This document shows, in pieces, positions 45,513 to 55,288 of a stretch of 64,000 nt of DNA; positions within the stretch are counted from its first letter, which is position 1; each line of letters begins with the position of its first letter. A program made the position numbers and the translations under genes. Under the pieces are notes generated by a model. The model had not been told where the DNA came from. It searched no databases and was given only the letters and a program-made list of their open reading frames with translations. Source of the DNA: Paraspadella gotoi (taxonomy: Eukaryota; Chaetognatha); NCBI GenBank assembly GCA_051294375.1, contig CM119264.1, positions 3,604,689-3,668,688 of the forward strand, given 5' to 3'.

Positions 45513-45728
45513 AGGACAAAATGGCGAAAGTCGGCGGAAAACCTGAAGGACGGCCAAGTTGTCATGCTCGTCGAACCGAACGCTCCTCGAGATCAATGGA
45601 AGACGGGCCGCGTCGTCGAGATAAAAGGAGACGGCCCTTTGAAGAGAGAAGCAGTCGTCCGGCTCGCCGACGGAAGAACTTTTCGACGCCATCATAACGC
45701 ATTGGTTCAACTGGAGTTGGAGCAGTGA
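45513..45728 (+). CDS. DUF5641-like C-terminal domain of pol
   Basis: Open segment reading WRKSAENLKDGQVVMLVEPN to HNALVQLELEQ and stop TGA at 45726-45728. The pattern (GD/GQVV.. VEPNAPRDQWKTGRV.. DGRTFRRH) is the SH3-like tail known as DUF5641 in BEL/Pao integrases. Degraded copies are at 28560-28735 (-), 47120-47310 (-) and 50540-50745 (+). Confidence 0.85.
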   Translation, partial: RTKWRKSAENLKDGQVVMLVEPNAPRDQWKTGRVVEIKGDGPLKREAVVRLADGRTFRRHHNALVQLELEQ

Positions 45729-45765
45729 GAACGTCGTCAAGAGAAAAAACTGTAAAAAAAGTTTT

Positions 45766-48700
45766 CCTGTATCAAGTTCGTAACGGTATACTTTAAAGCC
45801 TTTGGCCAAGATCCATCTGGTTAAATGAAATATTAACTTTAAACTCAATTGAGAACGAATTTGCTCTTTTTAATGGATTTATTTGAATTTTTTAATTCAA
45901 CATTTCGTGCAAAGTTTTCAAAGTCTTTCTCTGCTTCGTCAATCCTCCTTTTATTTCTCTCTCTTATCATTTCAAGATCTCTTCCTTTCTGGGTGCTGCT
46001 TTTCGCGGCTTTTGGTGATGTCTTCCTTTATCTGGTGCAGCTCTCTGATTTTTTTCTCCATGTCGGAAGCAGCTTTTTCCGGTTTCTCTTTTTTCTCCCT
46101 GTCTTTCTCTGCTTTCTTTTCTTTCAGCTTTAACTCCCTTTCGCAAAGAACGAGATCGTATACTTTTCTTTTCTTTTCTCCTTCTTTCTCCCCCGCTATT
46201 GTCTCCCATCTTCTTTCGGATTTTCCTTCCATTCTTCTCAGAAGTTTTTTGCCAATTATAACTGAATACATGAACATAATAAACTATAATACTTTTTTAA
46301 TATGTCTATTAACAGTTAACGTTTCGAGCTAGCATTCTTTCTCCTTTCAACTAGTCTCTTGGTTTCTATCCTGATCTTTTCGCGTTCCTCGTCGTTACCG
46401 GATCTACTTTATCAGTTTCTTTGTTGGCTGGTTCCGCGATTTTCTTCGGTATCGTTTCGTTTTCTGCTGTTGTTAACGTTGTTGTAATTGCTGCTGCTGC
46501 TGTAGTTGCTTCTGCTGTTGTAGCTATGCTGCTGTGGTCGCTGCTGCTGCTGTAGCTGCTTCTGCTTTGTAGCTGCTTCTGCTGTTTTGTGCTTCAAATT
46601 CGGATTTTCTTTGTTTCTTTTTTGCAATGAGTTTTCTTGGTCTCGTCGTCATATTCCTCCTCTGGATTCTGTAGATCTTTTTGTATACCGTTTCGTCATC
46701 GTCTTCTGGCATTGGCGAGGGATGTAGATGCCTTTTAATTCTTTCGTCAACTCCGACATCATCTTTCTTCTCCTTCTTACTGAGTCTAGATACAAAGTTC
46801 ATCTCGATGGCTGGAGCATATTCCCATGATTGGATTGGCGTCGACCTCCTCCCACAATCCTTCATCAATTGTCCATTGATGATCTTAGTTGTTTTTCAAA
46901 ACAACTCTTCACAAATTGTTCGATATTCATTGTCCTGTTTTCCTCTAATGTCGAAAATGGATTTCGTATTAATGTTATCTACTTTATTGTTCATTTGTTT
47001 CTACTCAATTTTTTGTTTCTCATTTCTTTAAACTATTTTATTTTGAAACGAGTTTATTTTTTTTTTACAGTTTTTTCTTTCTGACGGCGTTCTCACATCG
47101 CTCCAACTCCAGTTGACACCATGCTGTTATTGATGCGTCGAAAAGTTCTTCCGTCGGCGAGCCGAGCGACTGCTTCTCTTCTTCAAAGGGCCGTCTCCTT
47201 TATTCTCGACGACGCGCGCCCGTCCTTCCCATTGTCTCGGGCGCTGTTCGGTTCGACAGCATGACACTTGGCCGTCCTTCAGGTTTTCCCGCCGACTTTC
47301 GCATTTTGTCCTCTCCTGTAAAGAGATCAAGTATTCAGAGTATGCCATCTTTTCCAGAATGCGTCGGCTACGTCTCTCACTTGTCTCCAAGCCGCCTTCA
47401 TACAGTCACCCTCTGCAAGCTGCTATATGTAATAATGTTAATGAAGTAGATGTGAATAAGTATGGGTATAAAAAAGTTTCGATGGTGACGTTGCCACTTA
47501 CACTTTTAGGTCAGATGATTCAAACGTCAATGGTCGCGGGTTTAATATACCTGCTACTTCCTTAGTATTGTCGAGAATGTGTCGACTCTAATTCAGGTGG
47601 CATGACGGCTTGAGGTGCTTCTTCGTTTCTCTGATCAACCTCTCCCACGCACCTCCGCAATGTGGAGCATTTGGGTGGTACCGAATATCCAGGTGATGCC
47701 CTTGCGGCGATTCCTTCGTTGACTTTGTCGCCTTTTGAAGTTGATGAAGTTGCCTCTCGATCTCGTTGTTTGGCGCCCCACGAGGTTGGTGCCTGTCTCG
47801 ATACAAGTGTCCGTACTCTCGGATAAACATTTTTGAATCTTATTAAAAAGCTGAGCATCGATTGAGCAGTCATATCTCTCAATATTTCGAATGTTACTGC
47901 AGCGGAGACATAGTGAATATGACGACGTTCTTTTTTTTAGTCCCCGCCGCGCGTTTTCACACTGGAATGGCCCGAAAACAATCAAGACCTGTGACTTCGA
48001 ATGGATTGCTTCTATTCACCGGAAACTCGGATGCTCGGCCATTCTTCTCGGCGCGTTGGGACTTTCAAATTCTTTTGACACTTCAAGCACCGCGGCGGAG
48101 ATCTCTACGGCTGGTCTTCCTCCCAATAAGGTGAATCTCTGTCTGAGCGAATGGATGATAGCGCGATGCGCAGCCGATGGGATTAAGTTAGTGTCATGTC
48201 GAAATTAGTGACTCTACACATTTCGTCGATCTCTTTTGGCAATATATATTGGGTGTTTGTGTGGATTTATGGTGGCGCTTTTCGAATTTCCCAGCCTCCA
48301 CCAGTTCTCATGAGCCCTTCCTCATCTCATAAAAGGACCTTAACGCGACAATTCTCGAGTTTCTATGTGTCTCACTCTCTGTGATAGATTCGGCGTCATC
48401 ACCCCAGTTTCACAACTCAAAGAGATCCTTTTCGAAATCTTTTCTGGTGAGTATATTTTACTTTTTTTTTAACTCGTGTTCCGTTTTCATAAGCTTTCCA
48501 CTTCGAATTACTTTCTCTTTCCTCTCTTCTCTTTCGATTCTCTCTCATTACCTCTTCTCTGCATAATTAGCTTTTGTAATAATTCCTTCTCATCTTTTTT
48601 CGCCCAACTCCACGTTCTCAAGTAATTTTATATCACCCAGCTTTTTCCTCACCCATCCTGCTTTGATGTATCACGGCCACGCTTTGAAGCAATACGAATC

Positions 48701-48925
48701 CTATGGTATGTATGGATGAATTACTTTCTATCTACATAGCATCATTAGCGTGCCTGATATACATTCTCTTCCTATGCTATCCAAATCTCGGATGGCGCAA
48801 TCGTTCCTAACTCCGAATGCCATTCTGGGCCTCTTGTGGAACTTGGGCTTGCCTATCTGTGTTGCCTATCTGTTTATTTGTGTGCAAGCGGGCGTGTCTT
48901 ATGATACTAGCGCGCTGTGCAGCCT
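45766..48925 (-). pseudogene. Inverted fragment: ORF C start, B, A, DUF5641, integrase, pol linker
   Basis: Minus-oriented and collinear with copy 1 (27240 to about 30380). ORF C start lies near 45825, ORF B at about 45892-46255 (its ATG reads ATT), ORF A at 46316-46930 (ATG preceded by gaggaaaacag), the C-terminal domain at 47120-47310, integrase at 47430-48170 and the pol linker to 48925. Many single-base indels. The left junction near 45766 directly abuts plus-strand DUF5641 with no N-gap. Confidence 0.7.
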
Positions 48926-48950
48926 NNNNNNNNNNNNNNNNNNNNNNNNN

Positions 48951-49265
48951 GGAAATGGAAAGAAGGGCACGAATTATGGAAAAAGGGTAATTACCAAGAG
49001 TCCATCAATCTCACACGAAAATTAATACTCCCTGAAGTTGAAATAGACGAAGCAGAGAAACGACATGCAGAACTCGAAGAAGAGGAGACAGAACCAGAAA
49101 AAGCCTTAGAAATAGCTAAAGAAAAGAAGGAAAGCCTGAAACGAAGAAAACTGGAAGGGATGGAGATTTACGAGACTGAAAAAAAGTATGTAAATTCGTG
49201 GATTTATACTGAAATCTTAACTCAAACAGAAATAGAAAAAACCGAGATAGATCGAAAGATTGAAA
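48951..49265 (+). pseudogene. Fragment of accessory ORF C between two gaps
   Basis: Plus-strand, open, reading WKEGHELWKKG, LPEVEIDEAEKRHAELEEE and TEILTQ-TEIEKTEIDRKIE. This is the cleanest version of the middle of ORF C and shows a long Glu/Lys-rich coiled coil. It is bounded by a 25-N gap and a 100-N gap. Confidence 0.65.
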
Positions 49266-49365
49266 NNNNNNNNNNNNNNNNNNNNNNNNNNNNNNNNNNN
49301 NNNNNNNNNNNNNNNNNNNNNNNNNNNNNNNNNNNNNNNNNNNNNNNNNNNNNNNNNNNNNNNNN

Positions 49366-50745
49366 TGAGCATAACTCGGAGACACTGTCGCGTTTAAGAT
49401 TCCATTTATTAGCTAGATGAGGAAGGGGCTCATTGAGAACTGGTGTGCTGGAGGCTGACGGTACAACCTTCCGAGACACAAGGGCACGATACATTACACA
49501 ACACAAAACACCAAGTCAATATTGTGCCCCACAATTAGATGACGATAAGTCAGGGTAGATCACTCAATTCGAAATCCAGAACAACATTAATCTATACCAT
49601 TCTAGTTCGCGCTATGCGCTACATTTCCATTCGCTCGACAGAGAGATTCACCTTGTTGGGAGGAAGACCAGCCTGTAAGGAGAAGACGTTCGCGCTCGGT
49701 AGCTCTGAAGTGTCAAAAGAATTTTGAAAGTCCAACGACCTGCAGCAAAAGATGGCGATGCATCCGAGTTTCGCGGAACGAAGCATTCCGTTTCGAAGTC
49801 ACAGGTCTTGATTGGTTTCGGGCATTTCCAAGGTGAAACTCGCCAGGGCGGGGACTAATCAAAAGAACGTTCGTCAATATTCACATGTCTACAACTCGTG
49901 CAGTAAACATTCTGAAAATATTGAGAGATTGACGGAGTCATAATCGATGCTCAGTGCTTTACATACAGATTTAAAAATGTTTGTCCAGGAGTACGGCACT
50001 TTGTATCGGACAACGGCACCACCTCGTGGGCGCCAAACAACGAGATCGAGAAGGAACTTCCACCAATTCAACAAGGCAGCGAACTAAAGTTCAACGAAGG
50101 AATCGCGCGCCAAAGGCATTACCTGGATATTGCCGGACCAGCCAAATGCTCCCAGCATGCGGATGGTGCGTGGCGAGAAGGTTGACAGAGAAACGAGAAG
50201 CACCTCACGCCGTCATGCACCGCGAATTAGACGTCGACACATTCTCCAGAAATACTAAGGGAACGTCAGCAGGTATTAATCTTGTCCACCGACCATTGAA
50301 CGTTTGAAATCATTGACCCTAAAAGTGAAATTGCACTGATCTCAACCATTCGAACATTTTTATACCAACTTATTCACATCTACTTCATTAAATTACCTAC
50401 CATAGCAGTGCAGAGGGTGGACTGATGAAGGCGGGCTTTGGAGACAAGTGAGAGACGGTAGCCGACGCGTTCTGGAAAGAATGGCAACCCTGAATATTTG
50501 AATCTCTTTACAGGAACGGACAAGATGGCGGAAAGTCGGCGAAAACCTGAAAGACGGCCAAGTTGTCATGCTCGTCGAACCGAACGCTCCTCAGAGAATC
50601 AATGGAAGACGGGCCGCGTCGTGCTGAGATAGAAAGGAGACGGCCCTTTGAAGAGAGAAGCCAGTCGCCGGTTCGCCGGGAAAGAATTTTCGACGACCAT
50701 TCATAAACGCACCTGGTTCAACCTGGAGTTGTGAGCAGGTGAGAA
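49366..50745 (+). pseudogene. Degraded integrase and DUF5641 of copy 2
   Basis: Plus-strand sequence aligning with the end of the pol linker (49366-49450), integrase zinc region (49620-49720), catalytic core (49790-50300, SDNG-like at about 50007) and the C-terminal domain (50540-50745). Every domain is broken by small indels. It leads directly into accessory ORF A with the normal spacing of about 170 bp. Confidence 0.7.
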
Positions 50746-50914
50746 CCGTCGTCAGAGAAAGAAACTGTAAATAAAAAAAATGAAAAAACTCGTTCAAATA
50801 AATAGTTTAAAGATATGAGAAACAAAAAAAAATTTGAGTAGAAACGAATGAACAATAAAGTCAGATTAACATTAATACGAAAACCATTTTCGAAAATTAG
50901 AGAAAAACAGAGAA

Positions 50915-51538
50915 ATGAATATTGAACAATTCGTTGATGAAGAGTTGTTATTGAAAGACCAACTAAGATCATCAATGGACAAAATGATGGGAGTGTTGTG
51001 GGAGGAGGTCGACGCCATCCAATCATGGGAATATGCTCCAGCCATCGAGATGAACTTTGTACTAGACTCAGTAAGAAGGAGAAGAAAGATGATGTCGGAG
51101 TTGACGAAAGAATTAAAAGGCATCTACATCCCTCCGCCAATGCCAGAAGACGATGACGAAACGGTATACAAAAAGATCTACAGAATCCCAGAGGAGGAAT
51201 ATGACGACGAGACCAAGAAACTCATTGCAAAAAGAAAACAAAGAAAATCCGAATTTGAAGCACAAACAGCAGAAGCAGCTACAATAGCAGAAGCAGCTAC
51301 AGCAGCAGCAGCGACCACAGCAGCATCAGCTACAACAGCAGAAGCAACTACAGCAGCAGCAGCAATTACAACAACGTTAACAACAGCAGAAAACGAAACG
51401 ATACCGAAGAAAATCGCGGAACCAGCCAACAAAGAAACTGATAAAGTAGATCCCGGTAACGACGAGGAACGCGAAAAGATCAGGATGAGAAACAAGAGAC
51501 TAGTTGAAAGGAGAAAGAATGCTAGCTCGAAACGTTAA
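50915..51538 (+). CDS. Accessory ORF A of the BEL/Pao element (207 aa), copy 2
   Basis: ATG at 50915, 4 nt after gagaaaaacag. Charged N-terminal helical region (FVDEELLLKDQLRSSMDKMM), a central stretch with IPPPMPEDDDETVYKKIYRI, an Ala/Thr-rich repeat (residues about 117-158) and a basic C-terminus (KIRMRNKRLVERRKNASSKR). No signal peptide, membrane segment or enzyme motif. Homologous ORFs follow pol in copy 1 (27754-28354, -) and in the inverted fragment (46316-46930, -), each with the same upstream acceptor. The basic tail would suit nucleic-acid binding. Function unknown; not Env-like. Confidence 0.8.
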   Translation: MNIEQFVDEELLLKDQLRSSMDKMMGVLWEEVDAIQSWEYAPAIEMNFVLDSVRRRRKMMSELTKELKGIYIPPPMPEDDDETVYKKIYRIPEEEYDDETKKLIAKRKQRKSEFEAQTAEAATIAEAATAAAATTAASATTAEATTAAAAITTTLTTAENETIPKKIAEPANKETDKVDPGNDEEREKIRMRNKRLVERRKNASSKR

Positions 51539-51597
51539 CTGTTAATAGACATATAAAAAAGTATTATAGTTTATTATGTTCATGTATTCAGTTAATA

Positions 51598-51957
51598 ATG
51601 GCAAAAAACTTCGATGAAGAATGGAAGGAAATCGAAAGAAGATGGGAGACAATAGCGGGGGAGAAAGAAGGAGAAAAGAAAAGAAAAGTATACGATCTCG
51701 TTCTTTGCGAAAGGGAGTTAAAGCTGAAAGAAAAGAAAGCAGAGAAAGACAGGGAGAAAAAAGAGAAACCGGAAAAAGCTGCTTCCGACATGGAGAAAAA
51801 AATCAGAGAGCTGCACCAGATAAAGGAAGACATCACCAAAGCCGAAAAGCAGCACCCAGAAAGGAAAGAGATCTTTGAAATGATAAGAGAGAGAAATAAA
51901 AGGAGGATTGACGAAGCAGAGAAAGACTTGAAAACTTTGCACGAAATGTTGAATTAA
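51598..51957 (+). CDS. Accessory ORF B (119 aa coiled-coil), copy 2
   Basis: ATG at 51598, 6 nt after catgtattcag and 59 nt after the ORF A stop. Nearly all residues are K, E, R or D with regular hydrophobics (MEKKIRELHQIKEDITKAEK), so one continuous helix or coiled coil is predicted. Conserved in copy 1 and in the inverted fragment. No known family. Confidence 0.78.
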   Translation: MAKNFDEEWKEIERRWETIAGEKEGEKKRKVYDLVLCERELKLKEKKAEKDREKKEKPEKAASDMEKKIRELHQIKEDITKAEKQHPERKEIFEMIRERNKRRIDEAEKDLKTLHEMLN

Positions 51958-52029
51958 AAATTCAAATAAATCCATTAAAAAGAGACAAATTCGTTCAATT
52001 GAGTTTAAAGTTAATATTTCATTAACCAG

Positions 52030-52759
52030 ATGGATCTGGCCAAAGGCTTTAAAGATAAAACGTACGAACTTGACAGGAAATGGAAAGAAGGGCACGAATT
52101 ATGGAAAAAGGGTATTACCAAGAGTCCATCAATCTCACACGAAAATTAATACTCCCTGAAGTTGAAATAGACGAAGCAGAGAAACGACATGCAGAAACCA
52201 AGAAGAGGAGACAGAACCAGAAAAAGCCTTAGAAAAGCTAAAGAAAGAAGGAAAGCCTGAAACGAAGAAAACTGGAAGGGATGGAGATTTACGAGACTGA
52301 AAAAAAGTATGTAAATTCGTGGATCTTATACTGAAATCTTAACTCAAACAGAAAAGAAAAAAGAGATGATAAAGATTGAAAATCTGAGAGAAAGGTAAGA
52401 CTATCTTCTGAGAAAGAGAGGTGAAACTTTCGTTATTGTTTGTTTAGTGAATTGAAAAGTTTAGAGAAGAAAACACGAAATGGTGTTTGAGGCAGACTGC
52501 ACTCCACAGACAGTTGAAGACGCCATGAGAATGAAAAACTCGTACGAAAACTTCATTAAAAAACAAATCGAAAAAATACAATCACGAGAGAAAAAAATAA
52601 AAGTTAGAAGCCGATGCATAAACGAACAAAGAAACTACTATGAACGCTGGATAAAAGTTAGATATGCGCAAGAACGCATCTTTTCTCAATTTCAAAAAGC
52701 GATGAGAAACCACACACAAAGAAAAAAAATACAAATAAGGCGGAATGAATTAATTATTG
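52030..52759 (+). pseudogene. Accessory ORF C, copy 2 (frameshifted coiled-coil)
   Basis: ATG at 52030 immediately after attaaccag. Frame breaks follow near 52115 and 52195. The cleaner fragment at 48951-49265 shows the intended middle. The C-terminal part (ADCTPQTVEDAMRMKNSYEN) lies at 52480-52740. A gtttag acceptor-like site at 52447 precedes this part, as in copy 1. Confidence 0.6.
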
Positions 52760-52823
52760 TATTATATTTTCCCTTGTTTTTTTTATTAGTATTGATTCAG
52801 AAAAATTGTCTACTCAAATTAAA

Positions 52824-53104
52824 ATGAGCAAGTCCGAACTTTCCGTCAAGAAGTAAAAAGTCCAGAGTCTTCCGAATCCAGGAAAGAGCAAAGTTCCGAA
52901 GGGTCGCCAGACAACCTCGAGACGCGTTGGAGAAAAGAGGAGGCAACAAAGAGGATCTCGAATCATGGAGTTTCAAGTATGTTGCCATGGGTTTCAGCTA
53001 GACGAGGAAATTAAAGAGACCAGTGGAGATCGAGCACCTGAGCAGACTAGCTGACGTCCTGGAAGGGAAGGAAAGATTTCTCGACGCTGACAAAAAATGT
53101 TGAA
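52824..53104 (+). pseudogene. Accessory ORF D, copy 2 (frameshifted)
   Basis: ATG at 52824 (MSKSELSVKK), 24 nt after ttagtattgattcag. Aligns with copy 1 ORF D (SPESSRIQ.. LSRLADVLEG) but with indels. Confidence 0.6.
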
Positions 53105-53190
53105 ATGCACTTAAATAAAAATTTAGAATGTTCGATCGAATGTTAATTATTTAAACATATTTCAAGTTGTTGTTTAAACTTCCAGTTAAA

Positions 53191-53456
53191 ATGGACGTTT
53201 GCCAGATAGCAGTACAGTTCGGGCGCTTCGGTATCCTCGTCAAAGAAGTCGCGACGAAACTCGGTGGATTCAAACCGGCCGAGCATCCAGATGAACGACG
53301 AGTTACGAAGATGCAAAGGCAAGAGAAAAAATAAAAACGATAAGTTCGAAAAAACTTTTCTTAGAAATATAGAGGGCGAGCAGCAAACAAAAGACCGCAG
53401 AAAAATCCGAACAAAATTGATCTTGAGAATTCGAGTAAAAAGACTAGATATATAAC
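53191..53456 (+). pseudogene. Accessory ORF E, copy 2 (one frame break)
   Basis: ATG at 53191, 5 nt after ttaaacttccag. Reads MDVCQIAVQFGRFGILVKEV, then shifts frame near 53264 into the basic tail. Same structure as copy 1. Confidence 0.6.
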
Positions 53457-53771
53457 TATATATAGCTAAATAAACAATTCATTTGACTAGATAACTAATT
53501 AAATTATAAAAATTTACTAAGCCGTACCAGCTATCCACGTCGACGCGTTCCAGATAAAAGAAATCCGGGAAGGAAAACCAGATTCGAGTTTGAAAAGTTA
53601 AAGATTTGACTTAATTTGATGCATTAATATTTCTCACTGTACTTGCATGAATGAAAAAAGAAATTCGAAATAGCTAACACAAATTAAATATTCGATTGTA
53701 TTGTTATTACAGGAAAAATAGCTGATAAAATATCATCAAACATTCAATAAACATTCAAAATAAATCCAAAG

Positions 53772-54980
53772 ATGGAATCCCATTCCGATATTAACTTAGA
53801 TTCTGTGATGTGGACACCTTCAATACAGGAAAGGGAGGAGCTCTTCGGGATCTTTCCATTTGCTCGCGATCTCGAAGAATTCGGTACCACAAACGAAATC
53901 GAGACCATCTCCATTGCGACGTCGGCCTCTATTGAAGAAGTTGCGGCACCAACGAACAAGGAGCCAACGCCGGAAGACGATGAAGACTTTGCATCACGCT
54001 TCCTCAATAAAAAGGCGACGCTGCCACCGCACCGACGAGCTCTGATAGACTTTTCTGTAAAAATCATCATAGACAGCGGCGACGAGCCATATTTCAAGTA
54101 CGACTTCAAGGTCACGAAGGAGACAAAGGTGATGGTGAGGCGGATCAAAAGAACATGGAAGAAAGCCGCCAAGATTCGGGGGTGGACGGACGCCGAATTT
54201 GATGATTTGATTAAAGCGATCAACTTCGGGGTAAACCTAGAAACGTTGAGAATGATGTCCATTCTCATCCGATCAAGTCATCAAACTCAACCGCCATTGG
54301 AGTCCTTGTCGGAGGAAAGAACATCGACGCCGTCAACGAGCTCGGCGGCGACATCCACCCGTGTGGTAGTTTTTGACAAAACGGGCCCGGCCGTCGATTA
54401 CGCGACAGCGACCACCGGACACTCTGGAGCTGTCGAAACAAGATTATCAGCAGCTTCTCAAACAGATGTCGACGGCCGCCGCTGGACCCAACTCGAAGAG
54501 AGGAATCGCCGGCAGCATCAGGAGTTGCTGAGAGCAGAAGTGGAGAAGGCCGACCTCCGAGTCAAGATCGAGAGGCTCGAGCAAGACCTAAAGAAAGAAA
54601 CAGAACGCAGGATCCAGGCCGAGGTGAAATTGGAGGGGCGTGTACGAGAAGTAGAACAGCGCCGTGCGACCACAGAGCGGCTCTGGTCTCAGACATGTGG
54701 CCGCATGTACGAGAAGATTGAAGCAATGTCATCTTCTCACCCGCGACCGCCAACATCTCCAGAACAGAATCAATGGCCACAGTTGGATCTTCGCCTGGCA
54801 GCATTTCGACCGCCCATTGGAATGGAGCAATTTGTACGCTCACCACCGCAGTCCCGACCTAATCCTGCACCAAAGAGAAAAATCCCCACTTTACAGCCGG
54901 TGTCACCGCCGCCTCCTCCCCCTCCAAGAAAAAATTACCCGGACTGGGCCAAACGGGCGACGAAGAAAAGGTCGTCTTAA
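53772..54980 (+). CDS. Accessory ORF F (402 aa, coiled-coil plus Pro-rich tail), copy 2
   Basis: Intact; ATG at 53772, 59 nt after ttgttattacag. Acidic N-terminus (residues 1-80), a probable small folded domain at about 83-160 (RALIDFSVKIII, then VRRIKRTWKKAAKIRGWTD), a Ser/Thr linker, a strong coiled coil at about 236-301 (WTQLEERNRRQHQELL, IERLEQDLKKETERR), a Pro run near 377-386 and a basic end (KRATKKRSS). Copies occur at 24384-25495 (-) and in part at 63886-63976 (-). The acidic N-terminus, central oligomerising coil and basic tail recall structural or assembly proteins, but no family is recognised and I infer no function. Confidence 0.85.
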   Translation: MESHSDINLDSVMWTPSIQEREELFGIFPFARDLEEFGTTNEIETISIATSASIEEVAAPTNKEPTPEDDEDFASRFLNKKATLPPHRRALIDFSVKIIIDSGDEPYFKYDFKVTKETKVMVRRIKRTWKKAAKIRGWTDAEFDDLIKAINFGVNLETLRMMSILIRSSHQTQPPLESLSEERTSTPSTSSAATSTRVVVFDKTGPAVDYATATTGHSGAVETRLSAASQTDVDGRRWTQLEERNRRQHQELLRAEVEKADLRVKIERLEQDLKKETERRIQAEVKLEGRVREVEQRRATTERLWSQTCGRMYEKIEAMSSSHPRPPTSPEQNQWPQLDLRLAAFRPPIGMEQFVRSPPQSRPNPAPKRKIPTLQPVSPPPPPPPRKNYPDWAKRATKKRSS

Positions 54981-55188
54981 ACTTTAAGCTTGAACTGTCG
55001 GCGCCGATGGAGTGATTGCCTGGGTCGACACCTCCAGAGCCGACCGCCAAACCCACGCCGGTGTGTCATATGGCCTGGAGGCATGTGCCTTTATTTATTG
55101 ATAATGTATTTAAATTGCCCGGTACAATGACCAACTACAATAATGACGGGAGAAATAATTAAAGAATGAATCACTGGAAAAAAGAAAA
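54981..55188 (+). other. Element 3' untranslated segment of copy 2
   Basis: Matches the reverse complement of 24200-24380 in copy 1 and the plus strand of 62740-62890 (shared strings such as tatggcctggaggcatg and tttatttatt). It stops at a 100-N gap. ORF G and the 3' LTR of copy 2 are not found after the gap. Confidence 0.7.
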
Positions 55189-55288
55189 NNNNNNNNNNNN
55201 NNNNNNNNNNNNNNNNNNNNNNNNNNNNNNNNNNNNNNNNNNNNNNNNNNNNNNNNNNNNNNNNNNNNNNNNNNNNNNNNNNNNNNNN
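55189..55288. other. Assembly gap (100 N)
   Basis: Standard-size scaffold gap, after which element similarity ends. Confidence 1.

Noticed and set aside
50915-54980. Accessory ORFs as an env (envelope) gene
   Set aside because: No signal peptide, no membrane segment, no furin-like site or Cys pattern in any of A-G.
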